In this document: piece by piece, positions 57,501 to 63,124 of the stretch | Layout: every line of letters starts with the position of its first letter | How positions within the stretch are numbered: position 1 is the stretch's first letter | Assembly: GCF_015706575.1 (NCBI RefSeq) | Contig: NW_024037056.1 | Location: 9,623,176 to 9,687,175 of the forward strand | Reading direction: 5' to 3' | Source of the DNA: Patiria miniata | Taxonomy: Eukaryota > Echinodermata > Asteroidea > Valvatida > Asterinidae | Length of the DNA stretch: 64,000 nucleotides | The notes under the pieces: model-generated | What the model was told of the DNA's origin: nothing | Seen by the model: the letters and a program-made list of their open reading frames with translations, nothing else | The model's database searches: none | Translations under genes and position numbers: made by a program

Positions 57501-58170
57501 TATTCAGCAAAACTCTGCGGTCAACTTGCCGCACCGCTGCCAGAACATGAACTGCTAATTCCCAGCATAGAATAACACAGGCAGGCAGAACTTAGTACAT
57601 TGTAACAACTTAGCCCGCCATGGAGTCTAGTTTTAGGAACTAATTTCCGGACCGCGCGCTACTTGTAACAAAGGAACTAGGTCAGCACAGTGTAAACAAC
57701 GCGCCGTCGTAGCCCTCCGTCAGAGCCCTCCGTCGGCGGCTATAGTGAGCAAAAAAGAAAAAATACAAACTGTCCGTAACACTCCATTTCTCTCTTGTAC
57801 TTACTTTTATATTTTGTAGGTGTAGACCCTTGCTTTGTGGCTTGTTAAATAATTATGTAAAGTAGGGGCGGGAACTACGTACCAACATCAATTTTGTGAA
57901 CGTACGAAGTCTGTTTGATAACCAAGTCGTAATTATTTGCTCCCATTGTAGGGCGTGGTTGTGTTCATCATGTTCTGCGCTCGACGTGAGGAGGTCCGCA
58001 CCACCCTGGCGCCTTACATGAAGCGCATCTGCTGCGGCCATGAGTGCCGCTTGCCCACACTGCATCCTGAAAAGTCTAACGAGTCAGAAATGGTGTCAGC
58101 GACGGCTCACACTCTACCGTCAGCTGGGCAGACTGCAGATATGGAGATCTCTGTGACAACACCGCAATAG
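27400..58170 (+). CDS. Gene 2: expanded HYR-repeat adhesion GPCR (whole gene, 41 exons)
   Basis: Tandem paralogue of gene 1 with a much longer ectodomain. Exons: 27400-27502 signal peptide; 29369-29509 somatomedin B; HYR D/E/A' at 36046, 36961, 37859 and again at 39221, 40131, 40983; then 11 B and 10 A exons alternating from 41844 to 52405; HRM 52550-52654 and 52911-53038; GAIN 53241-53384, 53498-53912, 54347-54537; GPS 54704-54856; 7TM 55338-55471, 55616-55715, 55952-56117, 56244-56310, 56753-57023, 57952-58170. The sum is 9459 bp, an exact multiple of three with every junction in phase, giving 3152 aa and about 27 HYR-type modules. The SRCR exon present in gene 1 is a wreck here. Alternative splicing of the symmetric exons is likely but unproven. 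Confidence 0.85.
27767..28518 (+). pseudogene. Gene 2 SRCR exon remnant, frameshifted and split by an insertion
   Basis: It begins after TTTCAG with VPVRL like gene 1's SRCR exon. It then has extra bases (TACAAGCCTATA and ACGTGTT) leading to TGA at 27817-27819, a 477-bp inserted element (27830-28306), and another one-base shift at CAATTGGGG. It resumes with GTAGTCTGTCGACAGCTTGA and TGTACTGGAAGTGAAG, and ends abruptly after GGATGGGG. No donor follows. It cannot encode an SRCR domain. Confidence 0.85.
27830..28306. mobile_element. Inverted-repeat element inside the SRCR remnant
   Basis: The termini GCCTTTAGTCAAGTCCCACG and their complement are followed by further matching sequence, giving inverted repeats of roughly 130 bp (with mismatches and gaps) and a unique centre. 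The SRCR sequence CTCTGAGGGGAGAGT before it and CTCAGAGGAGAGT after it look like an imperfect target duplication. No coding capacity seen. Confidence 0.8.
29276..29333. repeat. Recurrent ~55-bp motif with an AAACAGCTGCTGTTT palindrome
   Basis: CAGAGTCATTTCAAACAGCC...GTTTGTCCAAAAACA occurs here just before the SMB exon, and in variant form at about 34622-34670, 35794-35846 and 38973-39026. It is part of a dispersed repeat family in gene 2's introns. Confidence 0.7.
29369..29509 (+). CDS. Gene 2 somatomedin-B domain exon
   Basis: 47-codon phase 1-1 exon; acceptor CATGCAG, donor G|GTAAGT. It encodes SCLSGCDSGYHGSCVCDNLC followed by DDCCADYFNLC: the eight-Cys somatomedin-B pattern including CxCDxxC and DCCxDY. 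The tail TTTPH is a linker. SMB domains are small disulfide knots often used for protein binding. Joined to exon 1 the split codon gives Gly. No equivalent was seen in gene 1. Confidence 0.87.
29625..30045 (+). mobile_element. Non-LTR retrotransposon RT relic
   Basis: Translation shows HADDTASPGLITNN (the ADD catalytic word), then FVEWCDRNHLIINVQKTKEI and IFHFRRTSHK, typical of the palm/thumb of CR1- or Rex-like reverse transcriptases. It continues through stops and frameshifts (IQKK, RLKSLNV-like words). Inactive, sense orientation, in an intron of gene 2. Confidence 0.8.
30760..31172 (-). mobile_element. tRNA-derived SINE
   Basis: On the minus strand the head has an A-box-like TGGTCCAATGGTTACGG (31147-31163) and a B box GGTTCGAATCC (31108-31118), spaced as in Pol III promoters. 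The body follows (GCTTCGTCCTTTGGATGGGA, GTGTTTCTGGCAGTGG, CACCTTGTAAACCC). I recognise this body type from ambulacrarian and other marine deuterostome genomes. The exact family name is uncertain. Confidence 0.75.
32480..34450. other. Coding-like relic of an unidentified mobile element
   Basis: Several stretches look protein-coding but are broken. On +, 33122-33448 encodes 108 aa with TTGCGVIFDLLN and FHLYFTVRKILYDLAAPIPG. Further + segments lie at 33819-33977 and about 34200-34440. On -, 32480-32880 has words such as RKRYRTEYALHSLNEERK. CCCTCCGACGCAGA at 33428 and its complement at 33808 bracket a 370-bp stretch. I do not recognise the family; a large DNA transposon or an old viral insertion is possible. 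It lies in a gene 2 intron. Confidence 0.4.
34480..35790. repeat. Degenerate tandem repeat with TGACGTCA/CATGTCATGTGAC words
   Basis: Units of very roughly 150-190 bp repeat the sequence ...TGACGTCATCATTACGTCATCACATGTCATGTGAC...AAAGGGGC...GAACTA...GGTCGGATTTG. Perfect CRE-like TGACGTCA occurs at about 34494, 35299 and 35432. The right half is duplicated again at 38391-38975. Confidence 0.65.
36046..36294 (+). CDS. Gene 2 HYR exon D1
   Basis: 83 codons, phase 1-1, donor G|GTTAGT. Matches gene 1's exon at 13188: [53 protein letters not shown]. Confidence 0.9.
36961..37329 (+). CDS. Gene 2 HYR exon E1 (with acidic insert)
   Basis: 123 codons, phase 1-1, donor [24 protein letters not shown] to VEGTEIECDFVVIVEG. 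The middle contains SDDDDVNDDDDSGSG, an acidic run absent from gene 1's E exon, which is 14 codons shorter. Such a run could bind calcium, but that is only a guess. Confidence 0.88.
37859..38134 (+). CDS. Gene 2 HYR exon A'1
   Basis: 92 codons, phase 1-1, donor G|GTAAGT (strong, unlike the A exons). [40 protein letters not shown]. Confidence 0.9.
39221..39469 (+). CDS. Gene 2 HYR exon D2
   Basis: 83 codons, phase 1-1. Same as D1 except WNCSHQPGNM, which adds one Cys. Confidence 0.9.
40131..40499 (+). CDS. Gene 2 HYR exon E2
   Basis: 123 codons, phase 1-1. Keeps the acidic insert; differs from E1 at a handful of residues (for example TPVVYRVEGTAIECDFFV). Confidence 0.88.
40983..41258 (+). 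CDS. Gene 2 HYR exon A'2 (GC donor)
   Basis: 92 codons, phase 1-1. The donor is G|GCAAGT, a GC-AG type site, where its twin A'1 has G|GTAAGT: a single T-to-C change with an otherwise perfect context. Confidence 0.87.
41521..41843. mobile_element. Penelope-like fragment with hammerhead-like motif, copy 1
   Basis: CTGACGA (41527-41533), a GACTAG/CTAGTC stem with a 6-base loop, then AAAAC mimic the hammerhead ribozyme core (CUGANGA, stem II, GAAAC), but the conserved G before AAAC is A. Such motifs occur in Penelope-like retroelements. Downstream sequence (CACATGGTGTTACCAC, CACCATGCAAAGCCT) resembles the right arm of the hairpin at 3699-3850. Confidence 0.45.
41844..42077 (+). CDS. Gene 2 HYR-like exon B1
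   Basis: 78 codons, phase 1-1. [23 protein letters not shown] variant, shared with B3. Confidence 0.87.
42287..42562 (+). CDS. Gene 2 HYR exon A1
   Basis: 92 codons, phase 1-1, donor [28 protein letters not shown] and a VTVKG ending. Confidence 0.9.
42770..43003 (+). CDS. Gene 2 HYR-like exon B2
   Basis: 78 codons, phase 1-1. CPANHSVIASPG loses the Asn-Ile-Ser sequon start of the other B exons but keeps Asn-His-Ser. Confidence 0.87.
43213..43488 (+). CDS. Gene 2 HYR exon A2 (hybrid)
   Basis: 92 codons, phase 1-1. The 5' part is A type ([13 protein letters not shown]); the 3' end and intron are A' type ([11 protein letters not shown], donor GTAAGT, then TGTCCCATTCAGGC). It looks like the product of an unequal crossover inside the exon. 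Confidence 0.88.
43489..44072. repeat. Duplicate of 41259-41843 (Penelope-like block, copy 2)
   Basis: The A' intron and the hammerhead-like motif (CTGACGA at 43756-43762, AAAAC at 43782) recur about 2.23 kb downstream of copy 1, so the block was carried along by exon duplication. Confidence 0.85.
44073..44306 (+). CDS. Gene 2 HYR-like exon B3
   Basis: 78 codons, phase 1-1. Like B1 but SSPNPGV. Confidence 0.87.
44516..44791 (+). CDS. Gene 2 HYR exon A3
   Basis: 92 codons, phase 1-1, donor G|GTTTGT. Encodes the same residues as A1 over the part I compared. Confidence 0.9.
44999..45232 (+). CDS. Gene 2 HYR-like exon B4
   Basis: 78 codons, phase 1-1. VDFQQCFEAYN: an extra Cys replaces Tyr. 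Confidence 0.87.
45442..45717 (+). CDS. Gene 2 HYR exon A4
   Basis: 92 codons, phase 1-1, donor [19 protein letters not shown] and GNKNSC; same protein as A8 over the part I compared. Confidence 0.9.
45925..46158 (+). CDS. Gene 2 HYR-like exon B5
   Basis: 78 codons, phase 1-1. [34 protein letters not shown]. Confidence 0.87.
46368..46643 (+). CDS. Gene 2 HYR exon A5
   Basis: 92 codons, phase 1-1, donor [20 protein letters not shown]; same protein as A7 over the part I compared. Confidence 0.9.
46851..47084 (+). CDS. Gene 2 HYR-like exon B6
   Basis: 78 codons, phase 1-1. NSTNVSW with THQVDFQQYF; protein identical to B8. Confidence 0.87.
47294..47569 (+). CDS. Gene 2 HYR exon A6
   Basis: 92 codons, phase 1-1, donor [27 protein letters not shown] and GNENGC. 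It differs from A8 although the surrounding block is duplicated, suggesting later conversion. Confidence 0.9.
47727..48057. mobile_element. hAT-like MITE, copy 1
   Basis: 331 bp. Terminal inverted repeats CAAGGGCGGATCC and GGATCCGCCCTTG, flanked by a perfect 8-bp target duplication TACAAAGG (47719-47726, 48058-48065), the hAT hallmark. G- and C-rich tracts inside, no transposase. It sits in the intron after A6. Confidence 0.9.
48116..48349 (+). CDS. Gene 2 HYR-like exon B7
   Basis: 78 codons, phase 1-1. ISVVASPGLNSASVSW and EPDLNGWDG; protein identical to B9. Confidence 0.87.
48559..48834 (+). CDS. Gene 2 HYR exon A7
   Basis: 92 codons, phase 1-1, donor G|GTTTGT. Twin of A5, 2191 bp downstream. 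Confidence 0.9.
49042..49275 (+). CDS. Gene 2 HYR-like exon B8
   Basis: 78 codons, phase 1-1. Twin of B6, 2191 bp downstream. Confidence 0.87.
49485..49760 (+). CDS. Gene 2 HYR exon A8
   Basis: 92 codons, phase 1-1, donor G|GTTTGT. It sits where A6's twin should be but is A4-like in sequence. Confidence 0.9.
49918..50241. mobile_element. hAT-like MITE, copy 2
   Basis: 324 bp, same termini and same TACAAAGG duplication (49910-49917, 50242-50249) at the same intron position as copy 1. It arrived by duplication of the host block, not by a second insertion. It differs from copy 1 mainly in the length of its G and C tracts. Confidence 0.9.
50300..50533 (+). CDS. Gene 2 HYR-like exon B9
   Basis: 78 codons, phase 1-1. 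Twin of B7. Confidence 0.87.
50743..51018 (+). CDS. Gene 2 HYR exon A9
   Basis: 92 codons, phase 1-1, donor G|GTTTGT. SCLSATASDCNQ with YKADDASGNTNSC. Confidence 0.9.
51226..51459 (+). CDS. Gene 2 HYR-like exon B10
   Basis: 78 codons, phase 1-1. [26 protein letters not shown]. Confidence 0.87.
51669..51944 (+). CDS. Gene 2 HYR exon A10
   Basis: 92 codons, phase 1-1, donor [28 protein letters not shown]. Its intron matches the intron after gene 1's last A exon. Confidence 0.9.
52172..52405 (+). CDS. Gene 2 HYR-like exon B11 (terminal)
   Basis: 78 codons, phase 1-1. Divergent [20 protein letters not shown] and VDYQQCFAAYN, ending FFVEVQG. Positional partner of gene 1's exon at 16844. Confidence 0.87.
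52550..52654 (+). CDS. Gene 2 HRM domain, first half
   Basis: 35 codons, phase 1-1. [19 protein letters not shown]; one substitution in this stretch relative to gene 1. Confidence 0.8.
52911..53038 (+). CDS. Gene 2 HRM domain, second half
   Basis: 128 bp, phase 1 to 0. [20 protein letters not shown], then EEVSLNDVVE. Confidence 0.85.
53241..53384 (+). CDS. Gene 2 GAIN subdomain A exon
   Basis: 48 codons, phase 0-0. Protein the same as gene 1's 17903 exon by eye. Confidence 0.87.
53498..53912 (+). CDS. Gene 2 GAIN core exon
   Basis: 415 bp, phase 0 to 1. Differs from gene 1 mainly near PETPDDFKPTT and LDPNLARDG. Confidence 0.87.
54347..54537 (+). CDS. Gene 2 GAIN subdomain B exon
   Basis: 191 bp, phase 1 to 0, acceptor [42 protein letters not shown]. 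Confidence 0.85.
54704..54856 (+). CDS. Gene 2 GPS autoproteolysis exon
   Basis: 51 codons, phase 0-0. [16 protein letters not shown] ... [13 protein letters not shown], all GPS residues intact. Here AATCAG is the only good acceptor. Confidence 0.92.
55338..55471 (+). CDS. Gene 2 transmembrane helix 1 exon
   Basis: 134 bp, phase 0 to 2. Encodes the same residues as gene 1's TM1 exon by eye. Confidence 0.9.
55616..55715 (+). CDS. Gene 2 transmembrane helix 2 exon
   Basis: 100 bp, phase 2 to 0. [21 protein letters not shown] for L late in TM2. Confidence 0.9.
55952..56117 (+). CDS. Gene 2 transmembrane helix 3 exon
   Basis: 166 bp, phase 0 to 1. [15 protein letters not shown]; Gly for Ser before the conserved Cys. 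Confidence 0.92.
56244..56310 (+). CDS. Gene 2 transmembrane helix 4 exon
   Basis: 67 bp, phase 1 to 2. [20 protein letters not shown]. Confidence 0.88.
56395..56690. mobile_element. Possible Penelope-like fragment in the TM4-TM5 intron
   Basis: GAGTAGTTCTCGAAACGTCGGCTTT is reminiscent of the stem II/GAAAC end of the hammerhead motifs in Penelope-like elements. This stretch has no match in gene 1's equivalent intron (21001-21182). The 121-aa open frame across it (56315-56680) has no domain I recognise. Confidence 0.25.
56753..57023 (+). CDS. Gene 2 transmembrane helices 5-7 exon
   Basis: 271 bp, phase 2 to 0, acceptor TTTGAAG. LYLGLLAPIGLILLQNIITF (TM5), [13 protein letters not shown] (TM6), [12 protein letters not shown] (TM7). 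Confidence 0.93.
57404..57781 (-). mobile_element. Solo-LTR-like insertion in the last intron of gene 2
   Basis: On the minus strand it runs from TGTTACGGACAG to CGCTACA (TG...CA ends) and contains an AATAAA polyadenylation signal (GCTGAATAAATTCGAG). No internal retroelement coding region is present. Flanks share CTCC, possibly part of a short target duplication. Gene 1's equivalent intron lacks this segment. Confidence 0.65.
57952..58170 (+). CDS. Gene 2 last exon: end of TM7 and cytoplasmic tail
   Basis: [16 protein letters not shown], the RICCGHEC motif, and a Ser/Thr-rich tail ending ISVTTPQ and TAG; same length as gene 1. Confidence 0.92.
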   Translation, partial: GVVVFIMFCARREEVRTTLAPYMKRICCGHECRLPTLHPEKSNESEMVSATAHTLPSAGQTADMEISVTTPQ

Positions 58171-58265
58171 GAACACTACGTTGCAATTTGAAAGAAAGGT
58201 TCACTGTCAAGGTTGAACCATTATTGTGTCATACATTTGTTACGTTCTAGGGTAGTTGGGGTATC

Positions 58266-58739
58266 ATTATAACATGTAAAGCAGTTATTGACGCTTCCAG
58301 AGCCCCTAAAACGTCGAGTTATTATGTTAATCATTGCAATAACCTATAGTGTTTTATTTCATAAACTGTTTAGCCAATTGTATAAAATGTTTAGCATGTT
58401 TTAAGCTGTGATTGATTATATGATTAAAATGTAAAGTATTAGATAATAGATAAGAAACGTACAGCTTCTATAGAATTAATTGATTATTGTAAAATTATTA
58501 TTATTATAACATGTAAAGCAGTTATTGACGCTTCCAGAGCCCCTAAAACGTCGAGTTATTATGTTAATCATTGCAATAACCTATAGTGTTTTATTTCATA
58601 AACTGTTTAGCCAATTGTATAAAATGTTTAGCATGTTTTAAACTGTGATTGATTATATGATTAAAATGCAAAGTATTAGATAATAGATAAGAAACGTACA
58701 GCTTCTATAGAATTAATTGATTATTGTAAAATTATTATT
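58266..58739. repeat. Two-copy 237-bp tandem duplication in gene 2 3' flank
   Basis: AACATGTAAAGCAGTTATTG starts at 58271 and again at 58508. The copies are nearly identical and run to GTAAAATTATTATT. Likely in the 3' UTR or just beyond. Confidence 0.92.
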
Positions 58740-60042
58740 TTTATAACAGTTGAAAAAAATTAGACATTTGCGACGTTTGATGAAATCCGATAAGGTGCAA
58801 ACACGAGGTTGAATTCGCTTGGGTTTTCCTTGAAGTGGCATTACGGCCTGAAATCCCCCTCCATTGTTGATGTTCATGTCTTACTGTTCTCGAGAAAAGG
58901 GGGAGAAAAACGGTTGTTTACATCAGACGCGACAGACATTTGTGGCATAACTATTCAATGCAGCGTATACACGTTGTTTGTGTGTGGTACACAATACACA
59001 CAAATACACGTCCGCCCCCGAGATTCGTTCTGGCATGTTTCTCGCAAGAATAACACAAAAATGCCCAGTTTTTAAAGGATGGTTGTTAGGACGTTTATAT
59101 TCTACTTTTAAATGATTTTTCTATTCAAAACTATTTCCCAATTCAATACTGTTTCCCAATTGGGCGTATTCCAGGCCATAACTTGCTTTTGAGGCAAATA
59201 CAGTGGAATCTTGACAAGTCAAACCTCAAGGGAACAGGTTCTAAATTTGACTTAGCAGAGTTTTGAGTGAATCAGGTTTGTATATCATTGTTATGCTACT
59301 GATGGCAGTGGATTCTTTGTTTGACTAAACAGTTGTTTTGAGTTTGAATTATAGTTTGAATTATCAGAGTTTGAATTATCGAGATTTCACTATAGTTGTA
59401 ATCGCAACCCACTTCATGAACATGCACGATCAAGTTAAAGTATTTTATCGAGTAGGGCCTATAGAGTATGCATAACATATTCCAGTTTTTAACATAATTG
59501 ATATTTTGAGTCTGTTAATGATTGCTACAGCTTATACATAAATTCTTTCGCATTGTAAGGCAATTTGAGAGTAAATTTAGGAACTTTTAGCATGGGGGGG
59601 GCTGCAAAACCCACCCCTAGATCCAATACTGGAAGTTATAATGCTAGACATAACAAAATGTTGAGCCTAAAAATAATTTTCATTCGGTCGCTTGTAATAA
59701 AGACAGTCAGAAACAGACAATCTGCTTTCATTGTTTTAATTCAGTAATAAAGTTGTTATTAATCTTTGCTGTTTTCCGCTTGTGACCTGGTCACTTTTGA
59801 GGATACTTGATATAGGCTGAGCAAAAATTGAGCAAGAAAAAGTACGGCAGTAAACACTTTGTGCAGTAGCGTAGCGAGATTTTTTTTAGGGGGGGGGGGT
59901 TACCAAATTTCCCCCGAAATTTCAATATGCCGGGTGCATACAGTCAACAGAGCACCACGCGCAAGCAAGGCACATCAGAAGTAACATTTTTTAATTTGTG
60001 TGCTAAGGTGTGTCAGGCATATAAAGAAAATCGGCATCTCGG

Positions 60043-60214
60043 CCAGTGGCGTAACTTCTAAGGGGAAACTGGGGGTGCACATATTTTTCGGGGGGGGGGG
60101 CACTGAAGGCAAGTGATATATAATTGTGTTCATATCCAGATTTTAAATGGGGAGTGCAGCCTGCGGGGGGCTCGTACATCCCCTGACACCCCCCCCCCCC
60201 CCCAGTACGCCCCT
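60043..60214. mobile_element. Small inverted-repeat element (hAT-MITE-like)
   Basis: CAGTGGCGTAAC at the left and GTACGCCCCT at the right are roughly complementary ends around G- and C-rich sequence. The paralogous stretch near 25055-25090 runs through without it, marking a roughly 170-bp insertion. Confidence 0.45.
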
Positions 60215-60452
60215 ACTCTCAGCTGAACGTTGATCAGATACAAATACACTCTTGAGCTTTCAGTTGGCAATCAGTATTACAAACAGCATTTTATTCTCGT
60301 ACAAGTGTTTCCGTGAACAGTTTTTCCAGACTCAAGGGTCAGGAGAGCAAAGTTCGTGACATTTACTTTACGCATGCACGCTCAAGGCCATTCAGCGAGG
60401 TCAGCCCAAAGCACGTGATGTTTACACGAATATTGACCTGTCCACTGTGCCC

Positions 60453-61314
60453 GTTACGCCCAAACTATTGCATCGGTCCCAACTATAGTGCGGCAGTTGG
60501 GTCGGCCCAACTATAGTGAGGACTGGAGTTGCGTCGGACGCTCGAGACAGGGTGTTAATGTTCCGCGGCGCTGGCACCCGATGTATTCGTCGTGCATGCA
60601 TGCCACAGGGCTGGCCGGCAACGTGGTACTGCCTTGTTTGATGAGTTGTCCATCTGGGTTTTATAGTCCAGCAACATTTTTTTATGCAAAATTCAAAGAT
60701 TGGCGTGGCCCAGCTAAAGATGGGCCCCACCCATAGCAAATTTCATTGACATTGTTCCCAAGTAAAGTCAGGTGTGTATCAGAGCTGTAGGGAATGTTTT
60801 GTAGTCGTACAGCAGCGTAAACTATAGTTGGGACTGCAAAATTCAAAGATTGCCATGGCCCAACTATAGATGGGCCCCACCAATAGCTAATTTCATTAGT
60901 TCCAAGTAAAGTCAAACGTGTAGCAGAGTTGTAGGAAATGTTTTATGGTTGTACATCAATGTAAACTATAGTTGGGACCGAAAAATAAAAGATTGGAGTG
61001 GCCCAACTATAGATTGGCCCCCATCAATAGCTAATTTCAATGGTCCCAAGTAAAGTCAGACGTGTATCTGAGCTGTAGGAAATGTTTTATCGTTGAACAT
61101 CAATGTAAACTATAATAGTTGAGACACCGCAAAATAAAAAATATTGGAGTGGCCCAACTATAGATGGGCCCCCTTGATGACCCCCAACTACAGTTGGGCC
61201 AGCCCATCTATGGAACTACAGTTGGGACCGTCCTATCTATAGTTGGGACCGTCCTATCTATAGTTGGGACGATCCCAACTATAGTTGGGACCGATACCAT
61301 AGTTGGGGCGTAAC
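60453..61314. mobile_element. 862-bp inverted-repeat element with CCAACTATAGTTGG-rich interior
   Basis: The ends are inverted repeats of about 37 bp: GTTACGCCCAAACTATTGCA...CCCAACTATAGT (60453-60489) and its near complement (61278-61314). Inside, a roughly 145-bp unit (AACTATAGTTGGGAC ... GCCCAACTATAGATGGGCCC ... AAGTAAAGTCA ... GTAGGAAATGTTTTA) repeats about three times. The paralogous region near 25290-25310 lacks the element. Confidence 0.8.
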
Positions 61315-62463
61315 ATGTGTTGCCTATATGCTCCCTGACCCCCAACATGAATACAAGGAAATTCCGTTCATATGTGAAACGTGCAACTGAAATAGGCATA
61401 CACTGTGCTTGCCCCGCAACTTGAAAAAAACCAGCAATGTTGTGCATTGTATTTTTGATTAATGATTTTAACGTCAGTGGTTGTGTTAATGTAAGATTGT
61501 GTTTCAGTGAAAAGGAGTCAAAACAAAGCACAATACAAAAACAACAGAAACCAAAAAAGTCCACTTGTCCGCTGTATTGATTGAAGAACAACTGTTGTAA
61601 TAACAATGGACAGAACAAGGCATCTTTTACTTTATTCATATTTAAATTGAAATCATTCCTTGCTGAGATTTCCTCTGCTCAATACAAATCGGCTTAATTG
61701 GATCCAGTCGATTGTAATTAGCAATACACGTCCCACGAAATTTTCACTCGTGGCTTCTTTCGCTGACCAACTCTCTTTCTGAGCAGAACAGCTGTTCTCG
61801 GCTAATGTTTAGCAGCTCTATTGAATGGCCCAGTTGCCAACAACCAAACCATCGTTTTTATGATCTCAAAAGGCAAACAACCGAACAACACAATTAAAAC
61901 AAAATTGCTTTCCACGCTGTGTTTGTTTTGATTATAAACCAAGTGCCAAGTTGAGACAGTTGATCCGGGATCGACGCACCAAACCCGGATATATTAAATC
62001 GTGCGAATTACACTTCTTCCTGTTCTTATCATCTTGTCCAAGGAAGAAAGAAATAAGAAGGACATAGGCCTACATGTTCTTTGTACAGCATTTTTGTTTT
62101 GGTGTAATTGAAACGTGACCACGAGTGCTGCGTGTCTCATTTGCCCTAAGTAGCCAATGTCGTTCAGCCAATTAAAGGGATATTTCGTGACCACAACTTG
62201 CTGATTCTAAAATTATATGCTAACGCAAATAATCATGACGTGGTTTACTTATTTGATATATTTAAGGTCGAATTTCAGTGTTGAAGCTTTTAGAGTGTAC
62301 AGAAAGTTACCAAATTGCTGTCTTCTATTATTCTGTTGTGGACACTCGGACACGAAGCGAACGCATTCTTTTTTGAGTTTACACTTTGCTGCAGCTTAAT
62401 TAACTTATACCATCAATTTCTTAAACTGTGTGTAGTGTGAGTCTCCTAATCAAATTTCACCTG

Positions 62464-63021
62464 TAAAAAAAAATCAGGACGTTATAAATAGCAATCATGT
62501 AAAATAAAAGGGTGTTCAGTTTTTGATTGGTATCAGCCAAACTTGTTTCATGACAACTTCATTCCATAGCGCTTTAACTCTTTCGGTTGCCACGGTTTGA
62601 AGTAATGAGTGTTTTTATATTCCTCGTGTAGTCTTGCCAAATCTTCAGAGACGGTCTGTGTACCCTGTCGATCAGGAAATATATATATTTATTTCTATCT
62701 CCTTCGTCAAACAGTCAACCAAATATTACAGTGCCAGTTGGGCCAACAAGGAAATTGGGGGCCTTTTGAATATGTGTCATGTCAATTAGGCCTACTTTCG
62801 GTGTCAAATGGCAACTTAATGTGAAGTCAACTTTGACATTGAATTTATCCCGCCAAAAAAAAACACGCACTGGTCGTGACATCGACTTCACGTAATGTAT
62901 ATAAAAACTACACTTATAATTGCTTCCTCACTCTCCAAGGAGCAATGTTGGAATATGTTTTAAAATGAAAAATACACAAGAATCTAGTCAGTGAGAGATT
63001 AAATAAAGACTTGAACTGGTC
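62464..63021 (+). promoter_or_regulatory. Upstream module, copy 4, with TATA box (gene 3 promoter region)
   Basis: GTTATAAATAGCAATCATG near 62480 and the GATCAGGAAATATAT block match the other copies. TATATAAAA at 62898-62906 lies 124 bp before the ATG, with the same TTGCTTCCTCA leader as gene 2. Confidence 0.6.
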
Positions 63022-63124
63022 ATGGACGCCATGTTCACCATAAGGTCAGGGGGATCTTTTTCTGTGATGTTTGCCATCCTCGCTTTCCTTGCCTTCGGAT
63101 GCAAGTTCCAAGTGGCAGCTGTAG
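63022..63124 (+). CDS. Gene 3 exon 1 (partial gene): signal peptide
   Basis: MDAMFTIRSGGSFSVMFAIL and the CKFQVAAVG end, donor G|GTAAGC, 103 bp, phase 1 out: the same first exon as genes 1 and 2. The rest of the gene lies beyond the right edge, so receptor identity is inferred from the array. Confidence 0.75.

Larger units (their letters stand above)
58740..62463. other. Intergenic region between genes 2 and 3
   Basis: No supported gene. Large parts parallel 23400-26200: TCAGAAACAGACA near 59708 with 24496, and TTGATCCGGGATCGACGCA near 61958 with 25869. Mobile-element insertions at 60043 and 60453 are absent from the parallel region. Confidence 0.6.
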
